Positions 26,138 to 35,292 of a stretch of 64,000 nt of DNA are shown here, piece by piece. A program made the position numbers and the translations under genes. The notes below the pieces were generated by a model, which had not been told where the DNA came from, made no database searches, and was given only the letters and a program-made list of their open reading frames with translations. This DNA is from Rariloculus sp963665575 (GTDB taxonomy: Bacteria; Pseudomonadota; Gammaproteobacteria; Steroidobacterales; Rariloculaceae): positions 620,001-684,000 of the forward strand of contig CAXXDW010000003.1 of assembly GCA_963665575.2 (NCBI GenBank), written 5' to 3'. Within the stretch, counting starts at the first letter, position 1; every line of letters begins with the position of its first letter.

Positions 26138-26595
26138 TAGTTGTTGACCGGCGAGGCGCAAGTCCCCGATTCTCAGACACGCGGCAAGTAATCCCTGCAC
26201 GCTCCTCGCCCTCATGTTCGGGAAAGCGTGGCACTGGCGATGCTTTGCCTTGGCCGCGTCCCCGCATGCCTCTTTCGCACCGGCGTGCGCACGACCCTTA
26301 TGCGCCATGGCAACCCTCGATGAGAGATTCTGCTCCGGCTCCGCGCCATCGGTAGGGCGCCGCGCGGATGAAGGGCGAGACGGGGACCTCGAAGCGAGCG
26401 TCTCACGACACCCGTCCGGATCGCACCGACACTCGCAAGCGAGCTGAGCGGAGCGAGCGCCAGACGCCCAATCCTCCACCGAGCGTGAGCGTTCCCCGGC
26501 TCGCCCTTCATCCGCCCGGCGACCGGCAAAGCAGGTCCGACCGCCCCGGACAAACTAGCGAACGAGGAAGGATTCCCCTTCAGTAGCGGCTACGG
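26138..26595. other. Intergenic stretch with a long inverted repeat
   Basis: About 460 bases between the convergent ligB and ligI. No credible gene. A perfect 16-bp inverted repeat (26364-26379 and 26500-26515) lies inside, and similarity of the arms extends further with two mismatches. Confidence 0.55.
26364..26515. repeat. Inverted repeat pair, 16-bp arms
   Basis: GCGGATGAAGGGCGAG at 26364-26379 pairs with its exact inverse at 26500-26515; flanking bases continue the match on both sides with single mismatches. The loop is 120 bases. It may be the ends of a small non-coding mobile element or a degenerate intergenic repeat. Confidence 0.6.
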
Positions 26596-27495
26596 CTACG
26601 CCAACGCCAGCGCGTCGCTAAATCCGTAGAGCCGGTGCGGATTGTCGACGAGGACCTTCTGCCGTAGCGCCGCGTCTGGCATGAAGAGCGGTATGAGGTC
26701 GACGAGATCGCCGTCGTTCGGCATGTGGCGCTTGATGTTCGGATGCGGCCAGTCCGTACCCCACAGCGTGCGGTCGGGCGCGACCTCAAGCACGGCCTGC
26801 GCGAACGGCGCAGCGTCGCTGAACGGCGGCCCGGCCGACGAAATGCGCTCCGCACCGCAGATCTTGATCCAGCAATTCTCCATGCGGGCCGTGTCGAGCA
26901 GGATCTCGAACGGCTTCTGGTCGAGGCCGTCGCGGGTCGGCACGCGCCCCATGTGATCGATGATGAACGGCACGGGGAGGCTTCGCAGCATGTCGCCGAA
27001 ATCGAGCAGGTCGGCGGCATCGAAGTGCAGCACGACGTGCCAGCCCAGCGGCACGATGCGCTCGACGAGGTCGTGAAAGACGTCCATGTCAGGCGTCCCG
27101 CCGAGATGCTGGACGAAATTGAAACGGATGCCGCGGATGCCGCCGGCGTGCAATCGCGCAAGTACCGCGTCGTCGATCGATCCGCCGACGTTCGCGACAC
27201 CGCGGTAGCTGCCGCCGCTCTCGGCGATCGCGTCGAGGACCACGGTGTTGTCCGTGCCGTGGCAGCTCGCGTTGACGAGCACGGCGCGCGTGAGTCCCAG
27301 CGTCGCCTGCAGTTCCCTGAAGCGTGCAAGCGGGGCGTCGGGCGGGGTATAGCTGCGACCGGGCGCGTAGGGGTACACGGCGCCCGGACCGAAGATGTGG
27401 CAATGCGCGTCGCAGGCGCCCGGCGGCGGTATGTAGGCCGGCGTCTTCGTATCGGGATCCGGCGCCATGCAGACCGGGATGTCGCTCAAAGGCAT
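26596..27495 (-). CDS. ligI: 2-pyrone-4,6-dicarboxylate lactonase
   Basis: A 299-residue amidohydrolase_2 enzyme. GACDAHCHIFGPGAVYPY at the N terminus, IRGIRFNFV, FIIDHMGRVPTRDGLDQKPF and RTLWGTDWPHPN match LigI. It hydrolyses 2-pyrone-4,6-dicarboxylate, the lactone product of LigC, to 4-oxalomesaconate. It overlaps the end of ligC by 10 bases and follows it on the same strand, so the two steps are coupled in one transcript. Confidence 0.92.
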   Translation of the reverse strand: MPLSDIPVCMAPDPDTKTPAYIPPPGACDAHCHIFGPGAVYPYAPGRSYTPPDAPLARFRELQATLGLTRAVLVNASCHGTDNTVVLDAIAESGGSYRGVANVGGSIDDAVLARLHAGGIRGIRFNFVQHLGGTPDMDVFHDLVERIVPLGWHVVLHFDAADLLDFGDMLRSLPVPFIIDHMGRVPTRDGLDQKPFEILLDTARMENCWIKICGAERISSAGPPFSDAAPFAQAVLEVAPDRTLWGTDWPHPNIKRHMPNDGDLVDLIPLFMPDAALRQKVLVDNPHRLYGFSDALALA

Positions 27496-28424
27496 TGCTC
27501 AAGCCGGTCGAGCGTCTCCATCGCGGGCAGGACCTGCGCGACGCTGCTGTTCGGCTCGCGGCCCTCGCGGATCGCGGCGATGAACTCGCGGTCCTGAAGC
27601 TCGATGCCGTTCGTCGATACCGCCACGCCCGTCAGGTCGATCGGGTTCTCCTTGCCGTCGAAGAGATCGTCGTAACGCGCGATATAGGTACCGTTGTCGC
27701 AGATGTAGCGGAAGAAGGTGCCTTGCGGGCCGTCGTTGTTGAACGACAGCGTGAGCGTGCACAAGGCGCCCGACGGGACCTTCATGCCGATGCTCATGTC
27801 CAACGCGATGCCGAGTTCGGGGTGGTGCGGCCCCTCGATGCACTGGACATGGGAAGCCGTTTCGCCCGTCTGATACTGAAAGAGATCGACCGTGTGGCAG
27901 GCATGATGCCAGAGCAGATGGTCGGTCCAGCTACGCGGCTTGCCCTCGAGGTTGATGTTCTTGCGCCTGAAGAAGAAGGTCTGCACATCGAGGTGCTGCA
28001 GCGTGAGTTCGCCGGCCACGATCCTGTTGTGGACCCACTGATGTGACGGGTTGAATCGCCGCGTGTGGCCAGCCATCGCGACGACGCCATTCTCCTTTTG
28101 TGCGGCGTCGATGCGCCGGGCGTCGGCCAGTGAATCGGCTATGGGTATCTCGATTTCAACATGCTTGCCGGCCTGCATGACCTGAACGGCCTGGTCGGCG
28201 TGCATCTGGGTCGGCGAAGCGATGATCGCGGCGTCGACACCGGGTTGCTCGAGCGCCTCGTCGAGAGTCGAGGTCCAGTGCCCGATGCCGTATTTCTTCG
28301 CGACGGCCTCGACCGATTCCGGCCGCCCGCCGGCCAGGCTCACGACCTCGACGCCGTCAATGTTCTTCAGTCCATCGAGGTGCTTCTGCCCGAAGGCTCC
28401 CTGCCCCACCATGACGATCTTCAT
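27486..28424 (-). CDS. ligC: 4-carboxy-2-hydroxymuconate-6-semialdehyde dehydrogenase
   Basis: A 312-residue Gfo/Idh/MocA oxidoreductase starting at ATG 28424 (MKIVMVGQGAFGQKHL, with the nucleotide-binding GxGxxG at residues 7-12). IASPTQMHADQAVQVMQAGK and GKHVEIEIPIADSLADARR match LigC. It oxidises the ring-cleavage product of LigAB with NADP to 2-pyrone-4,6-dicarboxylate. The start lies 131 bases from the divergent aldehyde dehydrogenase gene, so the two share a promoter region. Confidence 0.92.
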   Translation of the reverse strand: MKIVMVGQGAFGQKHLDGLKNIDGVEVVSLAGGRPESVEAVAKKYGIGHWTSTLDEALEQPGVDAAIIASPTQMHADQAVQVMQAGKHVEIEIPIADSLADARRIDAAQKENGVVAMAGHTRRFNPSHQWVHNRIVAGELTLQHLDVQTFFFRRKNINLEGKPRSWTDHLLWHHACHTVDLFQYQTGETASHVQCIEGPHHPELGIALDMSIGMKVPSGALCTLTLSFNNDGPQGTFFRYICDNGTYIARYDDLFDGKENPIDLTGVAVSTNGIELQDREFIAAIREGREPNSSVAQVLPAMETLDRLEQCL

Positions 28425-28554
28425 GCGTTCCTCCCAAATCACAACCCGCTTGCAAGCCGGCCCCTGGTTCGCAAAAACGACCCGCGTTCGGCGGGTCGAT
28501 CAGGCCTGCAAAGGCGCGTATTCTAGACGACGAGACTTCCGGAGACACATCGAA

Positions 28555-29991
28555 ATGGCGGAACGAGCCCAATCCCTGACCCTGAGAACCGACTTCTCGC
28601 TGTTGATCGACGGCGAAGCCAGACTGGCCGCCGAAAGTCTCGACGTCATCAATCCGGCCTACGGGCAGGTGTTCGCTCGATGCCCGGCCGCGGGCCCGGC
28701 GGAACTCGACGACGCCGTCGCGGCAGCGAGACGTGCATTCGAGTCCTGGCGCCACACGAGCTACAAACACCGCGCCGGATTGATCCGCGAGCTCGCGGGG
28801 GCGCTGCGTGAGCATCAGGACGCGCTTGCGGACCTGCTGACCCGCGAGCAGGGCAAACCGCTCAACCAGTCCGTCGCCGAGATCGACCGCGGCGCAGCGC
28901 AGTCCGAAGGCATGGTCGGCATCGAGATTCCTGTCGAGACTCTGATCGACGACGAGCAGCGCCACATCGAGCTGCATTACAGGCCGCTTGGCATCGTCGG
29001 CATCATCACGCCGTGGAACGCACCGGTGAACCTGGCGCTCGGGCCGCTCGTCTCGGCCCTCTACACGGGCAACACGATCGTGTTGAAGCCCTCGCCCTAC
29101 ACCCCGCTGACGACGCTCAAGCTCGGGGAACTTCTCGGTGAGATCTTTCCGGCCGGCGTCGTCAACGTGCTGGCCGGTGGGGACAAACTCGGCCAGTTGA
29201 TGACCGAACACGCCGACATCGACAAGATTTCCTTTACCGGCTCAGTCGCGACGGGCAAGAAGGTCCTCGCAAGCGCGGCGGGCACGCTCAAGCGCGTCAC
29301 GCTCGAGCTCGGCGGCAACGATCCGGCCCTCATCCTCGACGACGTCGATCCGAAGGCGATCGCGAAGAAGGTCTTCTTTGCGTCGTTCGTCAACAGCGGC
29401 CAGGTCTGCATGGCGATCAAGCGCATCTACGCGCACGAAAGCGTCTACGACGAGCTCTGCGAGGCGCTCGTGGCTGAGGCCGGGGCGGCAGTCGTCGGCA
29501 ACGGCCTCGACCCCGCCACGCAGCTCGGCCCGATCCAGAATCGCATGCAGTTCGACAAGGTCGTCGACGTTCTCCGGGAGACGCGGCAGAGCGGCGCGCG
29601 AATCCTCTGCGGCGGCGAGGTACCCGAAGAACCCGGCTACTTCTTCCCGCCGACGCTGGTGACCGACATCGCAGAAGACAGCCGGCTCGTGCGCGATGAG
29701 CAGTTCGGCCCGATCGTGCCGATTCTGAAGTTCTCCGATCTCGACGACGCGATCCGGCGCGCGAACGACACGCGCTACGGACTCAGCGGCTCGGTCTGGA
29801 CCAGCGACCCTGAAAAGGGCGCCGAAATCGCGGCGCAGCTCGAGGTCGGCACGGCCTGGGTCAACCAGCATCGCGCGACATCGGCCTTCGTGCCGTTCGG
29901 CGGCGCCAAGGAATCCGGCTACGGCCGCCAGTATTCGATCCTGGGCCTCAAGGGCTACATGGAACCGGAAGTCGTCAGCGTCGCGAAGTAG
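28555..29991 (+). CDS. Aldehyde dehydrogenase
   Basis: A 478-residue NAD(P)-dependent aldehyde dehydrogenase starting at ATG 28555 (GGAG ribosome site upstream). N155 (TPWNAP), E251 (TLELGGNDP) and catalytic C285 (NSGQVCMAI) are in place, and the C-terminal FGGAKESGYGRQ is typical. Divergent from ligC and among meta-cleavage genes, it could oxidise vanillin or another aromatic aldehyde before ring cleavage, but the exact substrate cannot be read from sequence. Confidence 0.9.
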   Translation: MAERAQSLTLRTDFSLLIDGEARLAAESLDVINPAYGQVFARCPAAGPAELDDAVAAARRAFESWRHTSYKHRAGLIRELAGALREHQDALADLLTREQGKPLNQSVAEIDRGAAQSEGMVGIEIPVETLIDDEQRHIELHYRPLGIVGIITPWNAPVNLALGPLVSALYTGNTIVLKPSPYTPLTTLKLGELLGEIFPAGVVNVLAGGDKLGQLMTEHADIDKISFTGSVATGKKVLASAAGTLKRVTLELGGNDPALILDDVDPKAIAKKVFFASFVNSGQVCMAIKRIYAHESVYDELCEALVAEAGAAVVGNGLDPATQLGPIQNRMQFDKVVDVLRETRQSGARILCGGEVPEEPGYFFPPTLVTDIAEDSRLVRDEQFGPIVPILKFSDLDDAIRRANDTRYGLSGSVWTSDPEKGAEIAAQLEVGTAWVNQHRATSAFVPFGGAKESGYGRQYSILGLKGYMEPEVVSVAK

Positions 29992-30068
29992 CTGAAGCTT
30001 TTCGCCACCCTGCTACGCGCGCCATTCAACCGCCACTCGCGATCAAGCGCCCTCGCGCGCGGCGTCCG

Positions 30069-31157
30069 CTACGCGTTTCCGTCCCAGACATCGGCCGGCA
30101 CGAAAATGCTGCCGCGCATGATGAGCCGCGCCGTGCGCAGCAGGCCGGCCTTGCGGACCTCCGGCCGATCGAGCGTACCGCCTACCTCGAGCGTGACCGA
30201 AAACTCCCCGGACGGGTGCTCGACCGACATGTGCTTGACGGCGCCTCCGGGCACGCTTGCCAGGCCATCGGCGACGGACCCCGGCAGGATGCAGGCCGTC
30301 GCGACCGATACGGCGCCGAGCACGCCGATCGCGGCATGGCAGTCGTGCGGAATGAACGTGCGGGTGCAGATGTGTCCGCCGGCGCGCGGCGGTGCGATCA
30401 GGCTCATTTTCGGCACGACCTTGTGCGTCACATCGTCGAGATTCATCCGCGGGCCTAGCTCGAGGCGGATCGCTTCGAGTTGACGCTTGAACTCTCCGTC
30501 GCCGTCAAGCTCGGCCGGAGTCTCGTAGCCGGTCTTGCCGAAATCTCCGGCGCGCAGGACCGCGACGGGCATGCCGTTGTCGATGCAGGTCACCGCCACG
30601 CCTTGCGCTTCGTCGACCGCGTTGCCGGTCGGCAGCAGACTGCCGCAGGCCGAACCCGCGACATCGAGGTAGTTGCAGATGACGGGCGCCGACGTGCCGG
30701 GCACGCCGTCGATGCGCGCGTCGCCATCGTAGCTGACCTCACCGCCCGGCGTTGAGATCTCGAGTTCGCAGAGATTGCCGCTGTTGAGCATGCGAACGCG
30801 GATGCGGGTCACACCGTCTTCAGCCGCGACGAACCCGTTCTCCACGGCAAACGCCCCTACGCCCGCGAGCATGTTGCCGCAGTTTGGCGTCGTGTCCACG
30901 CGGCTCTCGCCGACGACGACCTGGGCGAAGAGATAATCGATGTCGGCGCCGCCGGTTCGCGAGGGACTCACGATCGCGACCTTGCTCGTGAGCGGATTGG
31001 CGCCGCCTGCGCCGTCGATCTGTCGCGCACCGGCGCCCATGGCGGCCACGAGCACGCGGTCCCGGAGACCGGCGTCGGCCGGCAGGTCGTCCGCGCGAAA
31101 GTAGAGCCCTTTCGAGCTTCCGCCGCGCATGTAGGTGCAGCGTATGGCTGTCTGCAT
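30069..31157 (-). CDS. 4-oxalomesaconate isomerase/tautomerase (PrpF superfamily, LigU/GalD-like)
   Basis: A 362-residue diaminopimelate-epimerase-fold isomerase. RCTYMRGGSSKGLYFRADDL, TTPNCGNMLAGVGAF with the active-site-type Cys, and HDCHAAIGVLGAVSVATAC match the LigU/GalD branch of the PrpF family. In 4,5-cleavage pathways this enzyme isomerises 4-oxalomesaconate made by LigI before hydration. Context with ligABCI supports the assignment over other PrpF-type isomerases. It runs away from the aldehyde dehydrogenase (convergent). Confidence 0.87.
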   Translation of the reverse strand: MQTAIRCTYMRGGSSKGLYFRADDLPADAGLRDRVLVAAMGAGARQIDGAGGANPLTSKVAIVSPSRTGGADIDYLFAQVVVGESRVDTTPNCGNMLAGVGAFAVENGFVAAEDGVTRIRVRMLNSGNLCELEISTPGGEVSYDGDARIDGVPGTSAPVICNYLDVAGSACGSLLPTGNAVDEAQGVAVTCIDNGMPVAVLRAGDFGKTGYETPAELDGDGEFKRQLEAIRLELGPRMNLDDVTHKVVPKMSLIAPPRAGGHICTRTFIPHDCHAAIGVLGAVSVATACILPGSVADGLASVPGGAVKHMSVEHPSGEFSVTLEVGGTLDRPEVRKAGLLRTARLIMRGSIFVPADVWDGNA

Positions 31158-31246
31158 CAGGACGTCTCCAGTTCCCCGGTTGCCTGGGCGGTATATCGAC
31201 CGGTACGGATGCCGGCCGCGCCGCCGCCGATTGTAGCGAAGCGAAT

Positions 31247-31320
31247 GCCAGGAGCCTGCGCCGTAGGAATTCCCGGCTGCAAATCGGCTTTCGCGACTTC
31301 CTACGGCGCAGGCTCCTGGC
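31247..31320. repeat. REP-like palindrome with 23-bp arms
   Basis: Arms at 31247-31269 and 31298-31320 are perfect inverted copies (CCAGGAGCCTGCGCCGTAGG core) around a 28-base loop. The right arm reaches the stop codon of the MFS gene. A half-copy of the same sequence lies at 34217-34250. It may act as a transcription terminator between the two minus-strand genes or be a REP-type mobile repeat. Confidence 0.8.
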
Positions 31321-32537
31321 TACGCGCCGCCGGCTCCGGCCCCTGGTCCCGCCGACGCGGACTTGCGCAGCGTCTCGGGCACGAGCGCGATCATGACTAT
31401 TGTTCCGACAACGCCGATGCCCGCCGCGAGCACGCTTGCCGCCCCAAGGCTCGCAACCGCAACGAGCACGCTCGTCAGCATCGGCGAGGTGGTCATGCCC
31501 ACGTCGCCAATAAAACGCCAGAGCCCCAGAAACTGACCCCGTTGGCCGCTCTCACGCGCGAAATCGGTCCCGATGACCATGACGATGCCGGTGCTGATGC
31601 CGTTGGCGAGCCCGAGCAACAACCCGACGCCGAACAGGCCCAGGAAACCATCGGCCGTCGGTAGCAACGCGAGCCCGGCCACGTAGAGCGCCATGCTCGG
31701 CACCGCGCTCCACTTGCGTCCGAACCGGTCGACAAGCACGCCGACGGGATAGAACAGGCACATGTCGACAACGGCCGAGAGCGAGTAGATCGCGCCGATC
31801 TCGATGCTGCTGAGCCCGAGCGCGGCGCCGACGAGCGGCACCAGCAGTTGGCGCGCGCTGCGCATGACCTGCAGCGCGAACGCCGCGAACCCTGCGGTTG
31901 CGTAGGTCTTGCGGTGGGCGCGCAAGACGGCGAGTGTTCCGGCCGGGAAATCGAAAGTCTCGCCCGCATCCGGCTTAAGATTGCGCGTGAACAACGCGAC
32001 AAAAACCGCTGCCGCGACGGCACTCGCCGCGAACAGCGAGAAGGCGAATGGATAGCCCGCAAGCTGCGCCACGGCTCCGCCCACGAAGGGACCGATGAGC
32101 GCACCCGAGCGCAGCATTCCCGCCATGAGCGCGATGGCGCGACCGACTTCGTCAGGCTTGCAGGACTCTGCGATGTACGACTGCTGGCCGATCATCCAGC
32201 CGGAAAAACCGGCACCGAGAAACATGGCTGCCACGAACAGCATCAGCGGATGCGGCGCCGCGGCGAGCAGCAGCATCCCTGCAAGTGCCAGCCCGAGGCC
32301 GGTCAACAGAACCGGTTTGTCGCCAAAGCGCGCAACCAGCGCGCCGGCCGGGACGTCGAAGAGCAGCAGCCCGATCCCGCGAAATCCCATGACCACCGAC
32401 GCGAGCACGGGGCCATAGCCGAGCTCGAGCACGTAGAGCGGCAACAGGATCATCAGCGCCATCTGGCTCGTCGCCATGATGAACGACGGCAGATAGACCG
32501 GCATGAGCAGTCGGTCGTAGGGCGACGGAAGTTGCAT
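31320..32537 (-). CDS. MFS transporter
   Basis: A 405-residue inner-membrane transporter with about twelve hydrophobic segments. The loop after helix 2 carries ALVARFGDKPVLLTGLGLAL and the loop between helices 8 and 9 VLVDRFGRKWSAVPSM, the paired major-facilitator motif A. Substrate unknown; its place between the LigU-like isomerase and an aminotransferase would suit uptake or export of an aromatic acid. The C-terminal Ala/Gly-rich tail is short. Confidence 0.85.
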   Translation of the reverse strand: MQLPSPYDRLLMPVYLPSFIMATSQMALMILLPLYVLELGYGPVLASVVMGFRGIGLLLFDVPAGALVARFGDKPVLLTGLGLALAGMLLLAAAPHPLMLFVAAMFLGAGFSGWMIGQQSYIAESCKPDEVGRAIALMAGMLRSGALIGPFVGGAVAQLAGYPFAFSLFAASAVAAAVFVALFTRNLKPDAGETFDFPAGTLAVLRAHRKTYATAGFAAFALQVMRSARQLLVPLVGAALGLSSIEIGAIYSLSAVVDMCLFYPVGVLVDRFGRKWSAVPSMALYVAGLALLPTADGFLGLFGVGLLLGLANGISTGIVMVIGTDFARESGQRGQFLGLWRFIGDVGMTTSPMLTSVLVAVASLGAASVLAAGIGVVGTIVMIALVPETLRKSASAGPGAGAGGA

Positions 32538-32785
32538 CGGCGTGGTCAGTCGGCAGCCGCCGCGGCGGCGAAGTCCGGGCTCGGCGAGCTAACCGCAGGC
32601 CGCGGCAGAACTTTGCGTCGAACCGAGACCCGTGAGGCGCCCTCCCGGAAGGGCGCGAAGAACGAGAATAATGAACCTGGATGAACGAATTGCAATGCGG
32701 TTCAGGCGCGGTGCATCGCCGGTCAGTCAGCCGTCTTTGGCGCAGGGGTATTCCGACCAACGCAGCGGGGTTTCACCACAGGCTG

Positions 32786-33991
32786 CTAATCCCGCAAAAC
32801 AGCGGCGATCGCGTCGGCGACATAGTCGACGTTGCGCTGGTTGATCCCGGCGACGTTGATGCGGCTCGACTCGACGAGGTAGACGTGGAACTCCTCGCGG
32901 AGCCGGATGACCTGTTCCCGGGAAATTCCGAGAAACGAGAACATGCCGCGTTCGTTCGCGATGAACGAGAAGTCCGTCGTCGTGCCGCGCTCGGCGAGCT
33001 TGCCGGCGAGGAGCCGCCGCAGGCCGTTGAGCCGTTCGCGCATTTCGTCGAGCTCCCGCGCCCACAGGGCGCCAAGGTCGGCATCGCTCAGGATCCGCGC
33101 GACGATCGCGGCGCCGTGGTCGGGCGGCATCGAGTAGATTCCGCGCGCGATGTTGGACAGGTTGCTCGCAACGGTCGCGCTTAATTCGCGATCTGGCGAA
33201 ATCACCGAAGTCGAACCCACGCGTTCGCGGTAAAGCCCGAAGTTCTTCGAGCAGGATGCGACGACCACGACTTCGGGCAGCCGCTCGGCCATGAGCCTGA
33301 CGCCGTAGGCATCCTCCTCGAGCCCTTCGGCCAGACCCTGGTAGGCGATATCGATGAACGGCACCACGTCATGCCGCTCGCAGAGCTCCGCGAGCGTCTG
33401 CCACTGCGCCCGTGTCAGGTCGGCCCCGCAGGGATTGTGGCAGCAGCCGTGGATCAGCACGCTGTCGCCGGGACGGATCGTGCCGATCGCCGCGCACATC
33501 GCCTCGAAATCGACGCGCTTCGCGCCACGGTCGTAGTAGCGATACTGTTCGAGTGCGACTCCCGCCAGGCCCAGCAACTGCCGGTGATTCGGCCAGGACG
33601 GATCGCTGAGCCAGACGTGCGCGTCAGGTTTCGCGCGGTGGATCAGGTGGCCCGCGACGCTCACCGCACCGCTGCCGCCGGGCGTCTGAACCGTGGCCAC
33701 GCGGCCGTCGGCGAGCGCGGGATGGTCCTCACCGAACAGAATCTCCTCGATTCCGCGGTTGAAACCCGGATTGCCGGCGATGCCGACGTAGGACTTCGTA
33801 TCCTCGGCCGCGTAGACTTCGCCTTCGGCGCGCTTGACGCACTCGAGCACGGGCGTGCTGCCGGACTCGTCCTTGTAAACCCCAACGCTGAGGTCGACCT
33901 TGTTCGGATCCTCGTCCGCCCGAAAAAGCTGCATGATGCCGAGGATGGCGTCCGACGGAATGGTTTTGAGGGAATCAAGCACGGCTGGCAC
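32786..33991 (-). CDS. Aromatic/aspartate-type class I aminotransferase
   Basis: A 401-residue PLP enzyme starting at GTG 33991 (MPAVLDSLKTIPSDAILGIM); upstream in-frame codons have no ribosome site support. KVDLSVGVYKDESGSTPVLE, SDPSWPNHRQLLGLAGV, HGCCHNPCGADLTRAQWQ and the PLP lysine segment SCSKNFGLYRERVG match the AspC/TyrB subfamily Iα. It exchanges amino groups between aspartate or aromatic amino acids and 2-oxoglutarate. Its link to the meta-cleavage genes is unclear; it may be simple housekeeping. Confidence 0.9.
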   Translation of the reverse strand: MPAVLDSLKTIPSDAILGIMQLFRADEDPNKVDLSVGVYKDESGSTPVLECVKRAEGEVYAAEDTKSYVGIAGNPGFNRGIEEILFGEDHPALADGRVATVQTPGGSGAVSVAGHLIHRAKPDAHVWLSDPSWPNHRQLLGLAGVALEQYRYYDRGAKRVDFEAMCAAIGTIRPGDSVLIHGCCHNPCGADLTRAQWQTLAELCERHDVVPFIDIAYQGLAEGLEEDAYGVRLMAERLPEVVVVASCSKNFGLYRERVGSTSVISPDRELSATVASNLSNIARGIYSMPPDHGAAIVARILSDADLGALWARELDEMRERLNGLRRLLAGKLAERGTTTDFSFIANERGMFSFLGISREQVIRLREEFHVYLVESSRINVAGINQRNVDYVADAIAAVLRD

Positions 33992-34216
33992 GGTCAATTC
34001 GGAAAAGCGAGACGGTATAGTAAGGAGCCGAAGCGCAAGCAACAATAGCGACCGGTTGCCGTGTCCGGCGAGAATCGTCCGTTCGGTTTCACAGCGTGCG
34101 AGTTGTCCGGCTCGATGGGCACCGAGGAAGCACCCCGTGTCCGGGACTCAGGCGCGATGGGAGAATCGGTCGGTGAGACTTGAAGCGGTGTGCAGGGGAC
34201 GACGATATCGAATTTT

Positions 34217-34250
34217 CGCTTTCGCGACTTCCTGCGGCGCAGGCTCCTAG
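34217..34250. repeat. Half-copy of the REP-like repeat
   Basis: CGCTTTCGCGACTTCCTGCG and the following GCGCAGGCTCCTAGG match the right half of the palindrome at 31247-31320 with two differences. Only one arm is present here, upstream of the CitE-like gene. Confidence 0.7.
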
Positions 34251-34301
34251 GGCGGCACGGGCGCTCGAGCAGCGAATCACGCGGCGCCAGAGGCAACTTA
34301 C

Positions 34302-35171
34302 GTGACCGTCATCAGAAGCCTCCTGTTCGTACCCGGCAACAAGCCGCAGATGCTGACGAAGGCACTCGGCTTCGATCCCGATGTCGTCATTCCCGACATG
34401 GAGGATTCGGTCCCGGACGCCGAGAAGGCCAACGCGCGCGAGGTCGTCGCGTCGTTCCTGCCGAAGCTCGCCGCACGCCAGCCCCTCGTGGTGCCGCGCG
34501 TCAATGCGCTCGATACCGGCTGGGCCGATGACGACATGCGGGCGGTCGTCGGGCCGCATGTGTACGGCATCTCGATCGGCAAGATTCGCACTCCCGGCGA
34601 CATCGCCGAGGTTTCAAGCCGGCTCGATGCGCTCGAGCAGCGGGCAGGCCTCGCAGTCGGCACGCTCAAGCTCATCCCCTGGATCGAGACGGCCGAAGCA
34701 ATTGTCCGCTGCTTCGAGATACTGACGGCGAGCAGGAGGATCGTCGGTGCGGGATTCGGCGCGGAGGACTACACCAACGACATGGGCATCGAGCGCCTCG
34801 ACGACGAGTCGCAGCTCAGCTACGCGCGCTCGGCGTTCTGCACCGCGGCGAGGGCTGCCGGCGTCCTCGCGCTCGACACGCCGTGGTTCCGGTTCCGCGA
34901 TTCCGACGGGTTGCGCGAGAACTCGATCGCGGCAAAACACCTCGGCTTCAGGGGCAGGTTCGCGATCCACCCGGCCCAGATCGGAACGATCAACGCCTGC
35001 TTCGCCCCGTCGGACGAGGAAATCGAGCTGGCCCGCCGGGTCGTCGCCGCCTACGAGGAGGCCGAAAGCCGCGGCCGCGGATCGACCTCGCTCGATGGCC
35101 GCGTGATCGACGTGCCCGTCGTCAAGCGAGCCCGGACGCTGCTCGAAGTCGCGGAGAGATCAGAAATCTGA
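34302..35171 (+). CDS. CitE-like HpcH/HpaI-family lyase
   Basis: A 289-residue TIM-barrel lyase. RSLLFVPGNKPQMLTKAL, PDVVIPDMEDSVPDAEKANAR with the metal-binding Glu/Asp, VPRVNALDTGW, and FGAEDYTNDMG are family hallmarks. Relatives act on citryl-CoA, malyl-CoA or related C-C bonds. It is a single gene without citD/citF, so it is not a citrate lyase complex. Near the lig genes it could cleave a pathway intermediate such as 4-carboxy-4-hydroxy-2-oxoadipate in place of LigK; that is speculation from context. Confidence 0.82.
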   Translation: MTVIRSLLFVPGNKPQMLTKALGFDPDVVIPDMEDSVPDAEKANAREVVASFLPKLAARQPLVVPRVNALDTGWADDDMRAVVGPHVYGISIGKIRTPGDIAEVSSRLDALEQRAGLAVGTLKLIPWIETAEAIVRCFEILTASRRIVGAGFGAEDYTNDMGIERLDDESQLSYARSAFCTAARAAGVLALDTPWFRFRDSDGLRENSIAAKHLGFRGRFAIHPAQIGTINACFAPSDEEIELARRVVAAYEEAESRGRGSTSLDGRVIDVPVVKRARTLLEVAERSEI

Positions 35172-35292
35172 CGCCATCCTGCGTGCCGGCCCGCAGTGTC
35201 CGGATCGACAGGTCCAACGGTTGCACCTTCAGTGCTTGAAAATACGGCTTCCACGCAGCGATGTGTTCCTGCAGGGTATCGCTTCCCCCCTG

